NCBI GenBank assembly: GCA_950022295.1
Contig: OX465601.1
Coordinates: forward strand, 171,185,501-171,249,500
DNA: 64,000 nt
DNA from: Bromus sterilis
Taxonomy: Eukaryota > Streptophyta > Magnoliopsida > Poales > Poaceae
Reading direction: 5' to 3'
Shown here: positions 12,341-25,195 of the stretch, piece after piece
Layout: each line of letters opens with the position of its first letter
Numbering within the stretch: the stretch's first letter is position 1
Made by a program: the position numbers and the translations under genes
The notes under the pieces: model-generated
What the model was told of the DNA's origin: nothing
The model's database searches: none
Seen by the model: the letters and a program-made list of their open reading frames with translations, nothing else

Positions 12341-14902
12341 GTTTTCGTTCCGTTGGCTGTGGCTGGTCTCGTGCGGTTTTCGTGACGGTGATCGGGTGAA
12401 ACCCGGTGTCGCAAAGGTCGAGTGTCAGGGTGGCAAGGGTCGCTCTCCGTCTGGTATTAGATAAGAGGGGGGAAATAATCACCGATTGATAAATCGGGGA
12501 TGCAAACACCGCAAACAAATCAGACAATCAAACAATTCACACCGAAAACAAAAATTTTATTTTTTGTGAAAATCTGGGCTGTTACACTCGCCCAGCCTTC
12601 GGCACGGTGGGAACCCAGCCGGTTCCCACCGCCCGACCAAGCGAGAAGTGCATTTAATGCACTAGAAGACAGCATGCACCACATGATAGGAGGACGCCGA
12701 CACCTGGCGCGAGCCCTCGCAGCTACTCAGCGCGGGCATGAGCCAGCCGTCCCCGCGGCACTGCTAGACCTTCTCGAAAGACATCAGGACCCTCTGCGTC
12801 CGCATGGAGGAGAATAGGATAATGACAATAAATGTAGTTATTAGTTGTCCTGTGGCGATCCCCTTAAGCTATAAAAGGGAGACGTGAACCACGCAAGAAA
12901 GGGGGTTCCTCCCCCAGGGGCCATTTCGGCCTGAGAAGATTCGAACCAATCAAGGAGAGAAAGAGGAACAGCCACCCAGGTGGTTGGCCTTGAGGATTTC
13001 ATCCTTGAGCTTCTCCATAGAATAGCAAAACCTAGGAGCCACCTCCAGGGACACCAGCAAGCATCCACCCAGAAAGGAGAGTGGAGTGTAGTGTAGGCCA
13101 TCCTCTCCCTGAGGGTCACCTTGTACTGTATTCTACTCCGCACCCACAATAAAGATCATACATGCAGGAGTAGGGTCTTACGCTCCCAAGCGGCCCGAAC
13201 CTGGGTAAACCACCGTGTTTGCTAGTATCGTGTCACGAGCAACCTCCACGAGCATTCGGCAAGCAGGAGCCCAGCGTGCTCCTCATCCCCCCGCGCGGCC
13301 TCCGGGGCCGCGCCCTGTCATAAGAAGCCTTCCGGAAGGACGGCCTGGGCGTCGTCGCCCCGGGAGACCGGCCCCCCGACAAAGACGAAAAGAGGGAAAC
13401 ATTCAACGAACGTGGTTGGCGTAGACTCGAATCCTACGACCTCCCTGTCGTGTAGAAGACCTCCGGCGATGAAGTTGCAACACAAGTGTAGTGCATCGCG
13501 TGATTACACATGTACGATGCAATCGATGTTCTTTCTGGGCTCCGAACTAGGCGAGCAGCGAAAAGAAGACGGATTCGGATCCCGATTCCGGCAGCGCGGC
13601 GGCGTGCGTATGGTGGATAAACCCCCAACCAAATGCACACTCCAAACAAGGGGAGTCCGCTCGAGGTAGGAGAAAGAGAGAGAGAGATATAACTCAATGG
13701 GATGATAAAAAAGGACACCCTACCCTTCCTTATATAGGCCAAGGAGCGGTGGGCTCCTCCTACCCTCCCCCATGTGGGACTAAACTCCCAAGGGGTTAGA
13801 TGCGCCGACCAAGGGGGGTTTGGGCGCCTCCCCCCTCCTTCCCCTCATGGGCCTTTTTAGGCCCATATGTCTTTTCTTCCTTTTATTTTAATATTTAATT
13901 GTATTCTAATATTAATTCTCTTAATTAAATAATAAAACATTATTAAACATTATTTTGAACCTTTCAAAATATCCAAAACAACTTCCGGCACCTCCTGGAA
14001 CAATTCTGGTGTTCTCTCTTATTTCAACGATGATTCTGAATCTATCCTTAATGCATCGATTGCCCTTAAGTGTGACACCCTATGGTTCGGGAAACAGCCA
14101 GATGATCGAGACGCTCTCTGACCAATGACCATCATGTGGGATCTGGTTACAATCCTTTATGGCCCGTGCGTTTCCATCGAATAAACTTCATCGATGTTGA
14201 ACCGTTAACAATATGACTTGATCCCTTTGTGTTGCGGTACTATGTTTTTCCGAGGTATTATCGTCGGTATCAAATACCTAGTTCTTCCTCGTCTCTGACA
14301 AAACATGTTTACTCGTCTGTGCATGTTAATTCTCATGTGACCTAGTCACTTGGTTGCAAGCTATTGATACAATATCACCGAGTGGGCGAGAGTACCTATG
14401 CGCCACTCGGATGGACAAATCCCACTCTGATCTATTTCATACTCCTCAACATATCTACTTCGATTACCCAAGATACACCTTTATGGTTACCATATGTCAG
14501 TGTAACGTTTAATGCACTCAAAGCATCTTGATAAATATCAATTATGTTTGATCATCACAGTCTAAGGATTGAGTCACTATGTTATTAAGTCATCGAAGTG
14601 TTGAACTATGTGACTTGATGACACTGCAATGCTATAGTTGGGTGTGTGTCCATCACATCATTCTCCTAATGATATGACCTCATTGTAAATAGACTATTAT
14701 GTTCTCATGATCAGGAAACCTTGATCATCGATTGCCCAATGAGCTAGTATTCCTGAGTTAACTAGGGACCAGGTTGTCATATACCACATGTGTATTAATA
14801 TTTCCTCTTAATACAGTTATAGCACAATATACAACATATTATGAACAAATAGATATGTGACAAATATCTTTATTAATTTGCCTCTAGGGCACATATCCAA
14901 CA

Positions 14903-14918
14903 GTCTCCCTCTTGCACT
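14903..14918 (-). other. Copia polypurine tract
   Basis: On the minus strand AAGAGGGAGAC directly precedes the 3' LTR start TGTTGGATATG. This fixes the element's orientation. Confidence 0.75.
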
Positions 14919-14933
14919 AGAGTACAAATTACA

Positions 14934-16251
14934 CTAGTTTACATTAGGTATGTACCTAACACCAATAGTATCTCGGTGTTGCTCAAACTTGCCCTGTGGA
15001 AGAGGTTTAGTCATTGGGTCTGAAGGGTTCAGATCCGTATGTATTTTGCAAATCCTAGTATGAACATCCTTGACATAGTCTCGCGTCACATGGAAACATC
15101 GGAGAATATGCTTGGCTGTAGAGTGAGTCATTGTTTCCCTTGTGTTAGCAATGGCACCCGTATTGCCGCAATAAATGCTAATAGGGTCGGTGCAATTGGG
15201 GAATACGCAAAGCTCGATGACGAACTTATTTAGCCAATGCACTTTATTTGACGCTTCACAAGCGACAATATACTCTGACTCCATCGTAGATTGGGCGAAG
15301 ACTGACTGCTTGCCACTCCTCCAGCTAATCGCACCACCATTCAACGTAAACACGTATCCCATTTGAGATTTTGAGTCCTCGGGATAAGTTCCAAGACTAC
15401 CATCGATGTAACCCATTACGCCGAGCTCTTCTTCACATCCTCCATAGACGAGAAACGGATCCTTAGTTCTTCGTAAATACTTAAGGACATTCTTCACTTG
15501 ATTCCACTGATCCATTCCAGGATTACTTTGCAAACGATTAGTCAGACTAACCACCAGGGCCACATCTGGTCGAGTGCACAACATAGCATACATGATAGAA
15601 CCTATGGCTGAAGCATAGGGCTTTCAGGACATTTCCTCCCATTCTTTTGCTATTGCTGGGCATTGAGTCACACTCAATTTTACCTCCTTTCATAACGGGC
15701 AAGTGCCCTCTCTTGGCGTTATCCATATTGAACCTCTTGAATATCTTCTCAAGGTAAATTCTCTGACTCAGTGCTAATAGGCACTTTGATCTATCTCTAT
15801 AGATTTTAATGCCTAATATATATGCAGCTTCACCTAAGTCCTTCATGGAAAATTGTCCATTTAAATATTCCTTCACGCTCTCTAGAAATTTCACATCATT
15901 CCCTATTAATAATATGTCATCCACATATAGTACTAGGAATGATACAGAGCTCCCACTCATTTTCTTGTAAATGCAAAACACTTTGACATTTTGGACAAAT
16001 CCAAAAGCTTTGATCACCTCAGCAAATCGAATATTCCAGCTCCGAGATGCTTGCTTCAACCCATAAATGGACCGTTGAAGTTTGCATACTTTACTAGCGT
16101 CCTTAGGATCAATAAAACCTTCCGGTTGTACCATGTACAACTCTTCCTCAATGTTTCCATTAAGGAACGCGGTTTTCACATCCGTCTGCCATATTTCATA
16201 ATCATAGTAGGCAGCAATTGCTAGTAATATCTGGATAGACTTCAGCATCAC
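14934..16251 (-). pseudogene. Copia reverse transcriptase and RNase H, broken
   Basis: The segment from 16251 downward reads KTAFLNGNIEEELYMVQPEG and YGLKQASRSWN, then the catalytic YVDDILLIG (about 15910-15930), which is intact. The frame shifts near 15550-15650, after which RNase H appears with its NMESEY-like QSTMESEYIVACEA and the ending MTKPLPQGKFEQH. These are the second half of a copia polyprotein that would copy the RNA and degrade the template. The reverse transcriptase fingers precede it with a further break near 16252-16390. It is non-functional through frameshifts, although its active site is preserved. Confidence 0.9.
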
Positions 16252-16389
16252 TACAGGAGAGAAAGTCTCTTCGTAGTCAACTCCTTGAACTTGTCGGAAA
16301 CCTTTTGCGACGAGTCAATCTTTATAGACATATACTTTTCTGTATGCGTCAGTCTTTTTCTTGAATATCAATTTATTCTCGACGGCCTT

Positions 16390-17608
16390 TCAGTCTTTGG
16401 GAATATCCACCAAAGTCCATACTTGGTTGGCATACATGGAGTCTATCTCGGATCTCATGGCTTCTAGCCATTTCTCAGACTCGGATCCTTCCATTGCTTC
16501 TCTGTAGTTCGCGGGTTTGTTAGATTCATTTAACATGGCTGCATTAACAAGTTGTCCATAAAACTGGGTTTTATTTCGGACTCTTGACGACCTGCGAGGT
16601 ACAATAGGATCCTCTTCATTTTCATCATGATCATCATGTATTTCATGATCGTTATGAATATCATGATGACTGGTCTCTTCAGCTTCCATTGCCATGTATT
16701 CCACTTGGAGTGATTGGTCAATCATCTCGTCGAGGTCTATTTTCCTCCCACTCAATTCTCTTGAAAGAAACTCTTTCTCAAGAAAGTGTCCATTCTTGGC
16801 GACAAATGTTCTGCCATCGGACTGGTTGTAGAAGGTATATCCAATGGTTTCCCTTGGATATCCCACAAAGATGCATTTATCCACTTTTGATTCGAGTTTG
16901 TCAGGCTGAAGTTACCTAACATAAGCCTCACAACCCTGAGACAACTTTGGTTTCTTGCCATGCCATTCCTCAAATGGAGTTGTCTTTACGGATTTGGATG
17001 GTTCCCTATTAAGAATATAAGCGGCAGTTTCTAATGCATACCCCAGAATGATACAGGTAAGTTGGTATGAGACATCATCGATCGTACGCTATCCAATAGG
17101 GTTCGACTACGTCGCTCAGAAACACCGTTTCGCTAAAGTGTTCGTACCAGCGTAAGTTGTGGTACGATTCCACAAGTATTAAGATGATCGCCAAACTCAT
17201 GACTCAAATACTCGCCACCTCGATCGGATCGAAGGTGCTTGATTTTCTTCCCGAGGGTATTTCGACCTCAATCTGAAATTCCTTGAACTTTTCAAAGGTT
17301 TCAGACTTATGTTTCATCAAGTAGATATACCCATATCTACTCAAGTCATATGTGAAGGTCACGAAGTAATGAAGACCATTACGTGTGGAGACGTTCATAG
17401 GTCCACATACATCTGTATGTATGATCCCTAATAAGTCTACCACATGCTCCATTATCCCATTGAATGGAGTCCTTGTCATTTTGCCCATGAGGCATGGCTC
17501 ACATGTGTCAAGGGATCCAAAATCCAATGACTCCAGAAGTCCATCAGAATGAAGCTTCTTAATGCGTTTTATACCAATATGACCAAGTCGACAATGCCAA
17601 ATTGTCAT
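16390..17608 (-). pseudogene. Copia integrase, frameshifted
   Basis: The N-terminal zinc-binding part shows HCRLGH and CEPCLMGK (HHCC type) near 17500-17600, followed by the first catalytic Asp in IHTDVCGPM. Near 17265 a small indel changes the frame: the second catalytic segment, LRSDRGGEYLS, is readable only in a neighbouring frame. Further downstream (16390-16884) is the integrase tail with IFVGYPRETIGYTFYN and an acidic linker leading to the reverse transcriptase. Frame breaks between 16900 and 17200 complete the inactivation. Confidence 0.85.
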
Positions 17609-17758
17609 GTGTTATTCTCCACTAGGCTTTAATCTTTTGGCCTCTATGTTATTGATATGAAGTACATCACAATCGATATTAAGTATGAATAAACCATTTT
17701 GCTCCAATGCGTGAACATAAAACACATTATCCTTATAAATCGCACAACCAATTGTATC

Positions 17759-18921
17759 CTACTTAAAATAATAGTGATCTCGCTTCAAGCAAGAACCACT
17801 AAAGATGTTCACACTCAATGCGGGTACATTGTAGCACTTATTCAAAACTAAAATTAATCCCGAAGGGAGACTAAGATGCTTCGTGTCGTCTGCCACCACT
17901 TCAACTTTACAGTCGTTGCCCACGCGCATCGTCACTTCATGTTTCATCATGTGTCGCATATTCCGTAGCCCCTGAGAAGAGTTGGAAATGTGAGAAACAG
18001 ACCTCTATCAAATATCCAGGATTCGCACCCAGCGCTTCTTAAGAAAATATCAATAACAAGTATATCAAATATACCATTGTCTCTTCTGTCAATCTTGCCA
18101 GCCTTCTTGTCCTCTAGGTACTTGGGGCAGTTCCGTTTCCAGTGACCATCACCCTTGCAGTAGAAGCACTCAACGTTGGGCTTGGGTCCGGGTTTGGGTG
18201 CCTTACAATGAGTGACAACTGGCTTGTCACCCTTCTTCGGGCTTCCCTTCTTTCCCTTCTCCGACTTCTTGAATTCAACGTTCTTATAGACCATGAATAC
18301 AATGTGCTCCTTCTTGATCTCAACCTCAACAGTTTTGAGCATGGAGAACAACTCAGAAGGGGTCTTAGTCATCCCCTGCATGTTGTAGTTCAACACAGAG
18401 CCTTTGTAGCTAGGGGGCAGCGACTGCAACACCCTATCAACAAAACGTTCATCTAGAATCTGACATTCTAGAGCGTTCAAGCGTTGAACATAGCCAGACA
18501 TATTGACCACGTGCTCACTAACACTTCTATGCTCATCCACCTTTGCTGAGAAGAAAGCTTCAGAAGCCTCATATCATTCAGCCCTGGCTTGAGGTGGAAA
18601 GACGGCCTTGAGGTCAATGATTATCTCATAAGCACCCATCCTCTCAAAGAGTTTCTGCAGCTCAACCTCCATTGAGTAAAGCATGCCACTCTGAACAAGG
18701 TTTTAATCATCTAACTTGCAAAGGTAGACATTCTTCTCATCATGTCTAGTGTCGGCTGGTGGTGTGTTACCTATCGCGGCCTCTAGTTCGTATGACATCT
18801 TGAGGGGAACGAGAAGAATCCACAGACTGCGGAACCAGTTGGTGAAATTTGAACCATCGGCTTTTAGTTTGTCTTTCTCTAGGAATGACCCTAAGTTGAA
18901 TGAGGGGCGAGGTGCAGCCAT
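17759..18921 (-). pseudogene. Copia gag and protease, broken
   Basis: Gag starts at 18921 with MAAPRPSFNLGSFLEKDKL, a copia-type N-terminus. It shifts frame near 18700 and again near 18540. A zinc knuckle CFYCKGDGHWKRNC (CX2CX4HX4C, about 18130-18180) marks the end of gag. The protease follows, with its expected Asp-Thr-Gly active site read as FDRGL, so the Thr is lost. The strand after it, SLPSGLILVLNKCYNVPALS, is typical of copia polyproteins between protease and integrase. Confidence 0.85.
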
Positions 18922-19873
18922 CTACAATGGTTATTTGCAAAACACATATTTAGACTTTGTTCATAAAATAGAGTTCAGTTTTCATTAATTCTAAAACTCC
19001 CACTTAGTTAAACATCCCTCAAAATTTACTAAGTGATTACATAATCCTAGTTTGAATGATCGTCCTCGAATACCACACGTGTGATGACACATCTCCCTAG
19101 GTAGGCCATCATTCCAATCACATCCGTTATGTGACTCGTGCTTAACCTTTTGGTTGGTCATCCGTATTCCAAGCCCATATCTACATATGTCAAGTCTGCC
19201 AATATGACCTTAGTGTATGGATGTTTAGCAAGGCCGTATCTGCATATGCTAGGCTTGCCAAAACCCAACCTCATGCGAACACTTACATATGTATGACACC
19301 CGATCGTCACGGCGTGTCTATCATAAACAGATCCTTCTAGGCGGTGCCCACTAAAGGGAGAATACAATCTTGGTATTGTGAGAGATTATCCTATCATGCT
19401 ACCGCCGTATATCTAGCAAGACAAGAAGTAAAACTGTAAATCATACATCTATGATCCCCCTTCATGCAAATTAAAGTTAAAACACCTTCTACTTTATCTT
19501 TTTCATGTTTTACGTGTTTGCTAAGGGGTTTCGAAAGAGAACCGCTTTCTATCCTGCAAAAACAAGCTACACACCAATCCTGCATTCGTCTCTATTACAC
19601 CCCTGTCGGGGACCTCCATTGCAAACGTCTTCGCATCGCTAATGTTAGAGAGACAGACAGCCCCTAGCCACATATATGGTACAAGCCATATGACAAGTGT
19701 GGAACCAGTCTCGCGTAAACGTGTAAGGTCGGTCGGGGCCGCTTCATCAGGACATTGCTGCAACGCTAAACGAGTAAACGTGGGAGGGAAACAATTGGAG
19801 AATTGATGCCCACATGCTAGATGTGTTCTACCCGTACAATACATCTACGCATACCCTTTCTCATTATTACCAC

Positions 19874-21514
19874 TGTTGGGGAACGACGTAGAAAACAAAA
19901 AAAATCTACCTACGTGTCCCGAACCCAAGACCTATGCTATGCTGATGTATGTAACAGAGGGATTCGGTGTTCATACCTTTGAAGACTGAAAGAGGGAAAC
20001 GTTCTACGAACGTGGTTGGCGTAGACTCGGATCCTACGACCTCCATGCCATGTAGAAGACCTCTGGCGATGAAGTAGCACCACAAGTGTAGTGCCTCGCG
20101 GGAATACGCACGTACGGTGCAATCGATGTTCCCTCCGAGCTCCGAACCAGGCGAGCAGCGGAAAAAAGACATAATCGGATCCCAATTTAGGCAGCGCGAC
20201 GGCATGCGTATGGTGGAGAAGCCCCCAACCAAGTGAAAAATCCAAACAAGGGGAGTCCGCTCGAGGTAGGAGAGAGAGAGATAACTCAATGGGATGAAGA
20301 AAAAAGGGCACCCGACCCTTCCTTATATAGGCCAAGGAGCGGTGGGCTCCTCCTACCCTCCCCCATGTGGGACTAAACTCCCAAGGGGGGAGGTGTGTCG
20401 GCCAAGGGGGGTTGGGCCCCTCCCTTGGCGCATGGCCCAAGGAGGGACCCCCCCTCCTTCCCCTCATGGGCCTTTTTAGGCCCATGTGTCTTTTCTTCCT
20501 TTTATTTTAATATTTAATTATATTTTAGTATTTAATTCTGTTAATTAAATAATAAAACATTATTAAACATTATTTTGAACCTTTCAAAATATCCAGAACA
20601 ACTTTCGGCACCTCCCGGAACAATTCCGGTGTTCTATCTTATTTCACCGATGATCCTGAATCTATCCTTAATGCATCGATTACCCTTAAGTGTGACACCC
20701 TACGGTTCGGGAAACATCAGACATTATCGAGACACTCTCTGACCAATGACCATCATGTGGGGTCTGGTTACAATCCTTGATGGACCCTGCGCTTCCATCG
20801 AATAAACTTCATCGTTGTTGAACCATTAACAATATGACTTGTTCCCTTTGTGTTGAGGTACTATGTTTGTCTAAGGTATGATCGTAGGTATCCAACACCT
20901 AGTTCTTCCTCATCTCGGACAAAACATGTTTACTCGTTACATCTTCTGTGACCCAGTCACTTGCTTGCAAGCTATTGATGCAATATCACCGAGTGGGCCC
21001 AGAGTACCTATCCGCCACTCGGATGGACAAATCCCGCTCTAATCTATTTCATACTCCTCAACATATATACTTTCGGTTACCCGAGATACACAGTTATGCT
21101 TACCATATTTCAGTGTAACGGTTAATGCACTCAAAGCATCCTGATAGATAGCAATTATGTATGATCATCACGGTCTAAGTATTGAGTCACTATGTTATTA
21201 AGTCATCGCAGTGCGAAACTATGTGACTTGATCACACTGCAATGCTATAGGTGGGTGTGTGTCCATCACATCATTCTCCTAATGATATGACCTCATTTTC
21301 AATAGACTAATATGTTCTCATAATCAGAAACCTTGATCATCGATTGCCCAATGAGCTAGGATGCCTGAGTTAACTAGGGACCAGGTTGTTATATACAACA
21401 CATTAATTAATGTTTCCGCTTAATATAGTTCTACCACAATATACAACGTATTATGAACAAATAGATATGTGATAAATATCTTTATTAATTTTCCTCTAGG
21501 GCACAAATCCAACA
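19874..21514 (-). repeat. Copia 5' LTR (1,641 bp)
   Basis: An uninterrupted LTR, TGTTGGGGAACG to AATCCAACA on the plus strand. The adjoining internal sequence on the minus strand starts TGGTAATAATGAG, which resembles the Met-tRNA primer site TGGTATCAGAGC only in its first five bases, so the primer site is degraded or different. Confidence 0.9.
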
Positions 21515-22240
21515 GTATGGGATGTGTGGCAATAATGGAGATCCGGCATGGTGTGGAGCAGGGTGCGAGGGGGATGCGCCATGTGATAACTTTTGACGTC
21601 TACTATCGTGACCACAACCACGATCACGATCACAATCACAATATCTACGAGAGAGGTACTACATACTTCCATTGCTTTCCCAACTATAGAACCAATGGAG
21701 TTTGAACTAACACAACACAAACCGCCATGAATAACCATACACTGTAATATCATTTTTTATTGACAAGAAGAGCAATGGTAGGTAATTTTGAGAATTTTAG
21801 ACCTTTTCCTTTTCTAGAATTTGATCAGTACATATTTTTTCTAATTTTACCATCATTTAGTAAAACAAATTTCTGCTCAGGTTTTTGTGCTCAAGTTGCA
21901 ATGATTTTTTAATGTGAAGTGTTTCAACATTTCTAATGTTGCACACGCCCCTTTTACACTATATAGACACTTTTGCTTGCCATGTTCATAGTAAGAAAAT
22001 TTCAATTTTTTTGCCAAGAAAATTTTGTCATGCACTAGCCATATGGTAGTTTTATTGCAAAATAATACTATGTATATGGTAATTTTTCTAGTATGGTTTT
22101 GTTTCTTTGGATGTTACAGTCCGAGGTCGTTGTTGTTCTATGTTTATTATGGCAGTTTTTATATTGTCTTTGTTTAAAATAAAATGCCAAAATCAATTTT
22201 AATAATTTTTATAACGTACCAAAAAAACTGTTTTCTTATG
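21515..22240. other. AT-rich unclassified sequence, right of the copia element
   Basis: No gene seen. A short CACGATCACGATCACAATC run lies near 21616. It was joined to 7128-7893 before the copia insertion. Confidence 0.45.
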
Positions 22241-22784
22241 CAACTGGTGTGAGGGTGGTTATAGATCGACTAGAAGGGCATGAGGAGCGAGATTGGACAT
22301 GGCTCTCACTATCGTCCCCCCGCTTCCTCTCTCCCCATTTCCCTGCCCCCACCTTTCCTGTCGCCGTGGCGCCACCCTTCTCGGTGGTACCGCTGCCTCC
22401 CTGCTCCTCGGCCCTGTCACGGCGGTCTTTTGCAGCGTTCCCCTCTTTGTTCCCCCTCTCTGGTCCTCTTCCCCCCTCCCCTGGTTCGCTTTCCTCATCG
22501 GAGGCCAGCGGATCGCAAATCCAGTTCACCGGCGGTAAGTTTTGTGCTCTCTCGGCTTTGGAGGACTCAGATGATGAGTCGATGCCTCTCCCGGCGGTCA
22601 CGGCTGGCAGGACGGAGGTTGTGGTCTTCAGGGCTTGCTCTTGCTCGCAAGTTCGCGCCTAATGCCCATGGTGGTCGTAGATGCTCTGTTCGCTTTGATC
22701 CTGATCTGCGGTGGCTGCTTGTGGGCAGTCGCCGTCGGGGCGGGCACGTAGCGACGTCGTGCTCCTTTGAGCTAGGGACCCTTG
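22241..22784 (+). other. GC- and pyrimidine-rich retroposon-like leader
   Basis: The base composition changes sharply at about 22255 to C/T-rich, with overlapping open frames on both strands but no domain. It continues at 25150-25195 across the insertion at 22785-25149. It could be the 5' region of the LINE that follows, but I cannot join them with certainty. Confidence 0.35.
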
Positions 22785-23639
22785 TGAAAGGGCATGTGCC
22801 CTCATGTTTGGTTTTGGTAATTGATGACAATCTTTATGGACTAACGGTTTCCTTGAGTTATACTTTAAGGTTTGTCCATAGGCAACGCTTGAAGATCTTA
22901 GGTCGGCTTCAAGGTTGAATGATGAAGATTATGTGTTGACCAAGGCATTATTCATGGAGTTATCCAAAGATTGGTCAATTTGATGTGTGCAAGGTCAAGA
23001 GGAGCATCACGAAGATATAATATGCTTGGAGCTTGCTGACCATTTGGTGATAATGGTCTTGTGAAGATGTGCCTAAAATAGGCTCACCCATAATGGAGTA
23101 AAGGGGAGAAATCTACTAGTCTTCATCGAGCCGTCGGAATCAAGAAAGATGTTCCAACTTGAGGCGGGCATGATCGTCATCATCAAGCTCAAGTGGATTA
23201 TACGCAAGACAAAGGTTTGACATAGATAGGTGTCTAGTTTATCGTTCTCTTGGTGGTAGTTAGGAGACCGGCTTGTAGGCTAGGCCGAGTTGTTCGTGGA
23301 GAGCTCAAACCTTTTGCATCCTTGGCATCATCTTTATAGGTTCTTTTTTTGCTCTTCTCTTTGTGAGTTTTGGAGCTTTTGGTATTCTTCATGACAAGCT
23401 CGTGTTCATCGAAAACGGATTTCATATGCATCTTCTCTTGTGTTTTTTGATGTGGGAGATTTGTCGGTTCTTCTCAATAGAGGTTTTACACCTCTATTTG
23501 TTTGGCATTTCTCCCTTGCCACTTCTAAATATTTACATCAGGCTTGATTTTGCCTTAATTGGAGTTCATTTGCAGATGTTATGGCAGTTCAGGGTTTGCC
23601 TGTTTCGTTTGGAGGAGTTTGCCATTGTGGCAAGAGCTC

Positions 23640-23960
23640 CCTGGTTCTACCAGGGCGGTAGTACCGCTCGGAGTGCGGTAGTACCGCACCACAGTAGTAC
23701 CGTGAGCTAGTACCATGCCTACTACCGTAAACCTTATGTACTCAACGGTGGTAGGCATGGCACTAGTCCTTCGGTAGTACCGTGGGGCAGTAGTACCGCG
23801 CCTCGCACGGTAGTACCGCGCCACGGTAGTATCGTAGGCTAATACCGCGCCTACCACCATAATGCTTCTGTACTCAATGGTGGTAGGCACGGCACTGGCC
23901 TTCGGTAGTACCATGGGGCGGTAGTACCGCTCCTTTGCGGTAGTACCGTGGTTGGTGGGC
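23640..23960. repeat. CGGTAGTACCG minisatellite inside a 132-bp tandem duplication
   Basis: The core CGGTA-G-TACCG, with 5-bp inverted arms, occurs about ten times with variants. A larger unit that includes GTACTCAACGGTGGTAGGCA (23738) recurs at 23870, 132 bp later. Confidence 0.75.
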
Positions 23961-24370
23961 TGTCAACGGTTGGATCGTGGGGACCTATAAAAGGGGGTCT
24001 TCTTATTGCTTTGTCCCCACCGGTTTTGTGCAAGTTCTTCCCCCCATTGTTGACCCCTTTGAGCTTGCATTCTCTCTATTCCTCCCATGATTCTTGCTCC
24101 TTTTTGAGGGAAAAGAGAGAGGAGATCTAGATTTACATTCTCCCCCAATCCATCTCTCCTCTAAGTGAGGGGAACCTTGTGGATCTAGATCTTGGAGTTC
24201 TTGGTGTTATCCTTGTTCTTCCTCTCATACTCCTCCATAGCTTTTGTTGCTTGGTGGAATTTGAGTGGCGGACTTGAGCACTTCGTGTGCTCTTGCCATT
24301 GCTTTGGTGCATCGGTTTGAGTTCTCTCCAAGCATTCGTTGTAGTAAGTGAAGTTGAGAAGATAGTTACT

Positions 24371-24460
24371 CTTGAGTGCATTGGCACTCTAGAGCTTGTA
24401 TTCTTGAGTGCATTGGCACTCTAGAGCTTGTTCCTCTTGGGTGCTTTGGCCCCTAGAGGC
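24371..24460. repeat. Three 32-bp tandem repeats
   Basis: Units begin CTTGAGTGCATTGGCACTC at 24371 and 24403 and in diverged form (CTTGGGTGCTTTGGCCCC) at 24435. Confidence 0.7.
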
Positions 24461-25195
24461 TTCTTTTTGCGGAGCTCAATCATTGTGGTTTAAAGCTTCA
24501 GGCGCTACGGGATCCTCCAATCCGGTTGTGGAGATAGCCCCGAGAATTTGTACGGGTTCGGTGACCGCCCCCAAGGGTCGCCATTTGTACGGGTTCGGTG
24601 ACCGCCCTCAAGTGTCCCATAGTGGAAATACGGCATCTTGCATTGGTGAGAGCGTGAGAAGAATAGGGTGGCCCTTGTTGGACTTCGTGGTGCGCATTGT
24701 GCTCCACACCCTCTCCAAACGGAGACGTACTTCTAGCAAGAGAAGGAACTTCGGTAACAGATCCTTGTCTCCATCGGCTCGCCACTTGCGGTTATCTCTA
24801 CCTTTACTTTGAGCAAGCTTATTACCTTGTTTATCTTGTTCTTGCTCATATTATTGTTGCATTGCTTGTCCCATAGGTTGTTCACCTTGTTGCACATCTA
24901 GTCAACCTATTTACTTGTGCACCTACTTTGTGATAGCCATAGTGTTCTTGTTATATATCTTGCTATCATATAGTTTTTTTTTGCTTATTATAAGTTGTTG
25001 GTGCACATAGTTGAGTCTAGCTTATATAGATTTCTTGCTTGGAAAATTAAATGTTAAGTTTTATTCCGCATTTGTTCAAGCCTAAACCGTAATTATTTTA
25101 AGCGCCTATTCACACCCCCCCCCCTCTAGGCGACATCCACGTCCTTTCACCTTGGTTCTGTATCTCCTGGTTCGTCGCCATTCTCGATGAGTCAG

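Larger units (their letters stand above)
8294..12586 (-). repeat. Giant solo LTR, family Y, copy 1 (4,293 bp)
   Basis: Starts TGTAAGGCCCGATATG and ends GGGCTGTTACA, flanked by perfect CTCGC duplications (8289-8293 and 12587-12591). It has no internal domain. The minus strand is probably the sense strand: there a start-type TGTAACAGCCC end is followed by a palindrome, a TATA box at 12111-12120 and a GC-rich stretch (11410-11900). Open frames in the GC-rich part exist in several registers at once and show no domain, so I do not call genes. The middle is A-rich and loosely repetitive. LTRs above 4 kb recall the LARD/Sukkula type of barley; that link is inference. Confidence 0.9.
8008..13381. repeat. 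Gypsy solo LTR inserted in the copia LTR, itself interrupted
   Basis: It is flanked by AAGAC at 8003-8007 and 13382-13386. Termini are GGTCGG (decayed TGTCGG) and CCCGACA. Its own sequence is 8008-8293 plus 12592-13381, about 1.08 kb. The end near 13160-13220 has the GCAGGAGTAGGGTCTTACGC and CCTGGGTAAACC phrases that parallel the LTR at 3426-4004, so a Tat/RIRE2-like origin is likely. No coding sequence. Confidence 0.85.
7894..14902 (-). repeat. Copia 3' LTR, split by nested insertions
   Basis: The LTR's own sequence is 7894-8007 plus 13387-14902, about 1.63 kb, close to the 1,641 bp of its partner at 19874-21514. The interruption is the gypsy solo LTR at 8008-13381. A TATA box for minus-strand transcription (CCTATATAAGG) lies near 13730, with its counterpart near 20322. 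Confidence 0.9.
7894..21514 (-). mobile_element. Ty1/copia element, BARE/WIS/Angela-like, nested insertions in 3' LTR
   Basis: Both ends are flanked by the perfect 5-bp duplication GTATG (7889-7893 and 21515-21519). LTRs run TGTTGGGGAACG to ATCCAACA as read on the plus strand. Coding is on the minus strand in the copia order gag, protease, integrase, reverse transcriptase, RNase H. With the nested insertions removed it is about 8.2 kb, a usual size for this group. All coding regions are broken, so it cannot move on its own. The LTR start and end sequences resemble the BARE/WIS/Angela group, but I did not compare with references. Confidence 0.9.
22785..25149. mobile_element. Non-coding LTR-like element (2,365 bp) with target duplication
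   Basis: Perfect 7-bp inverted ends TGAAAGG and CCTTTCA, flanked by CCTTG on both sides (22780-22784 and 25150-25154). It has no gag or pol reading frame. Inside are a CGGTAGTACCG minisatellite (23640-23960), a 132-bp duplication, three 32-bp repeats from 24371, a 37-bp repeat from 24550 and a C-rich run near 25116. TG...CA ends with a 5-bp duplication mean a solo LTR or a non-autonomous LTR element. The family is common in Triticeae as I recall its end sequence, but I cannot name it. Confidence 0.8.
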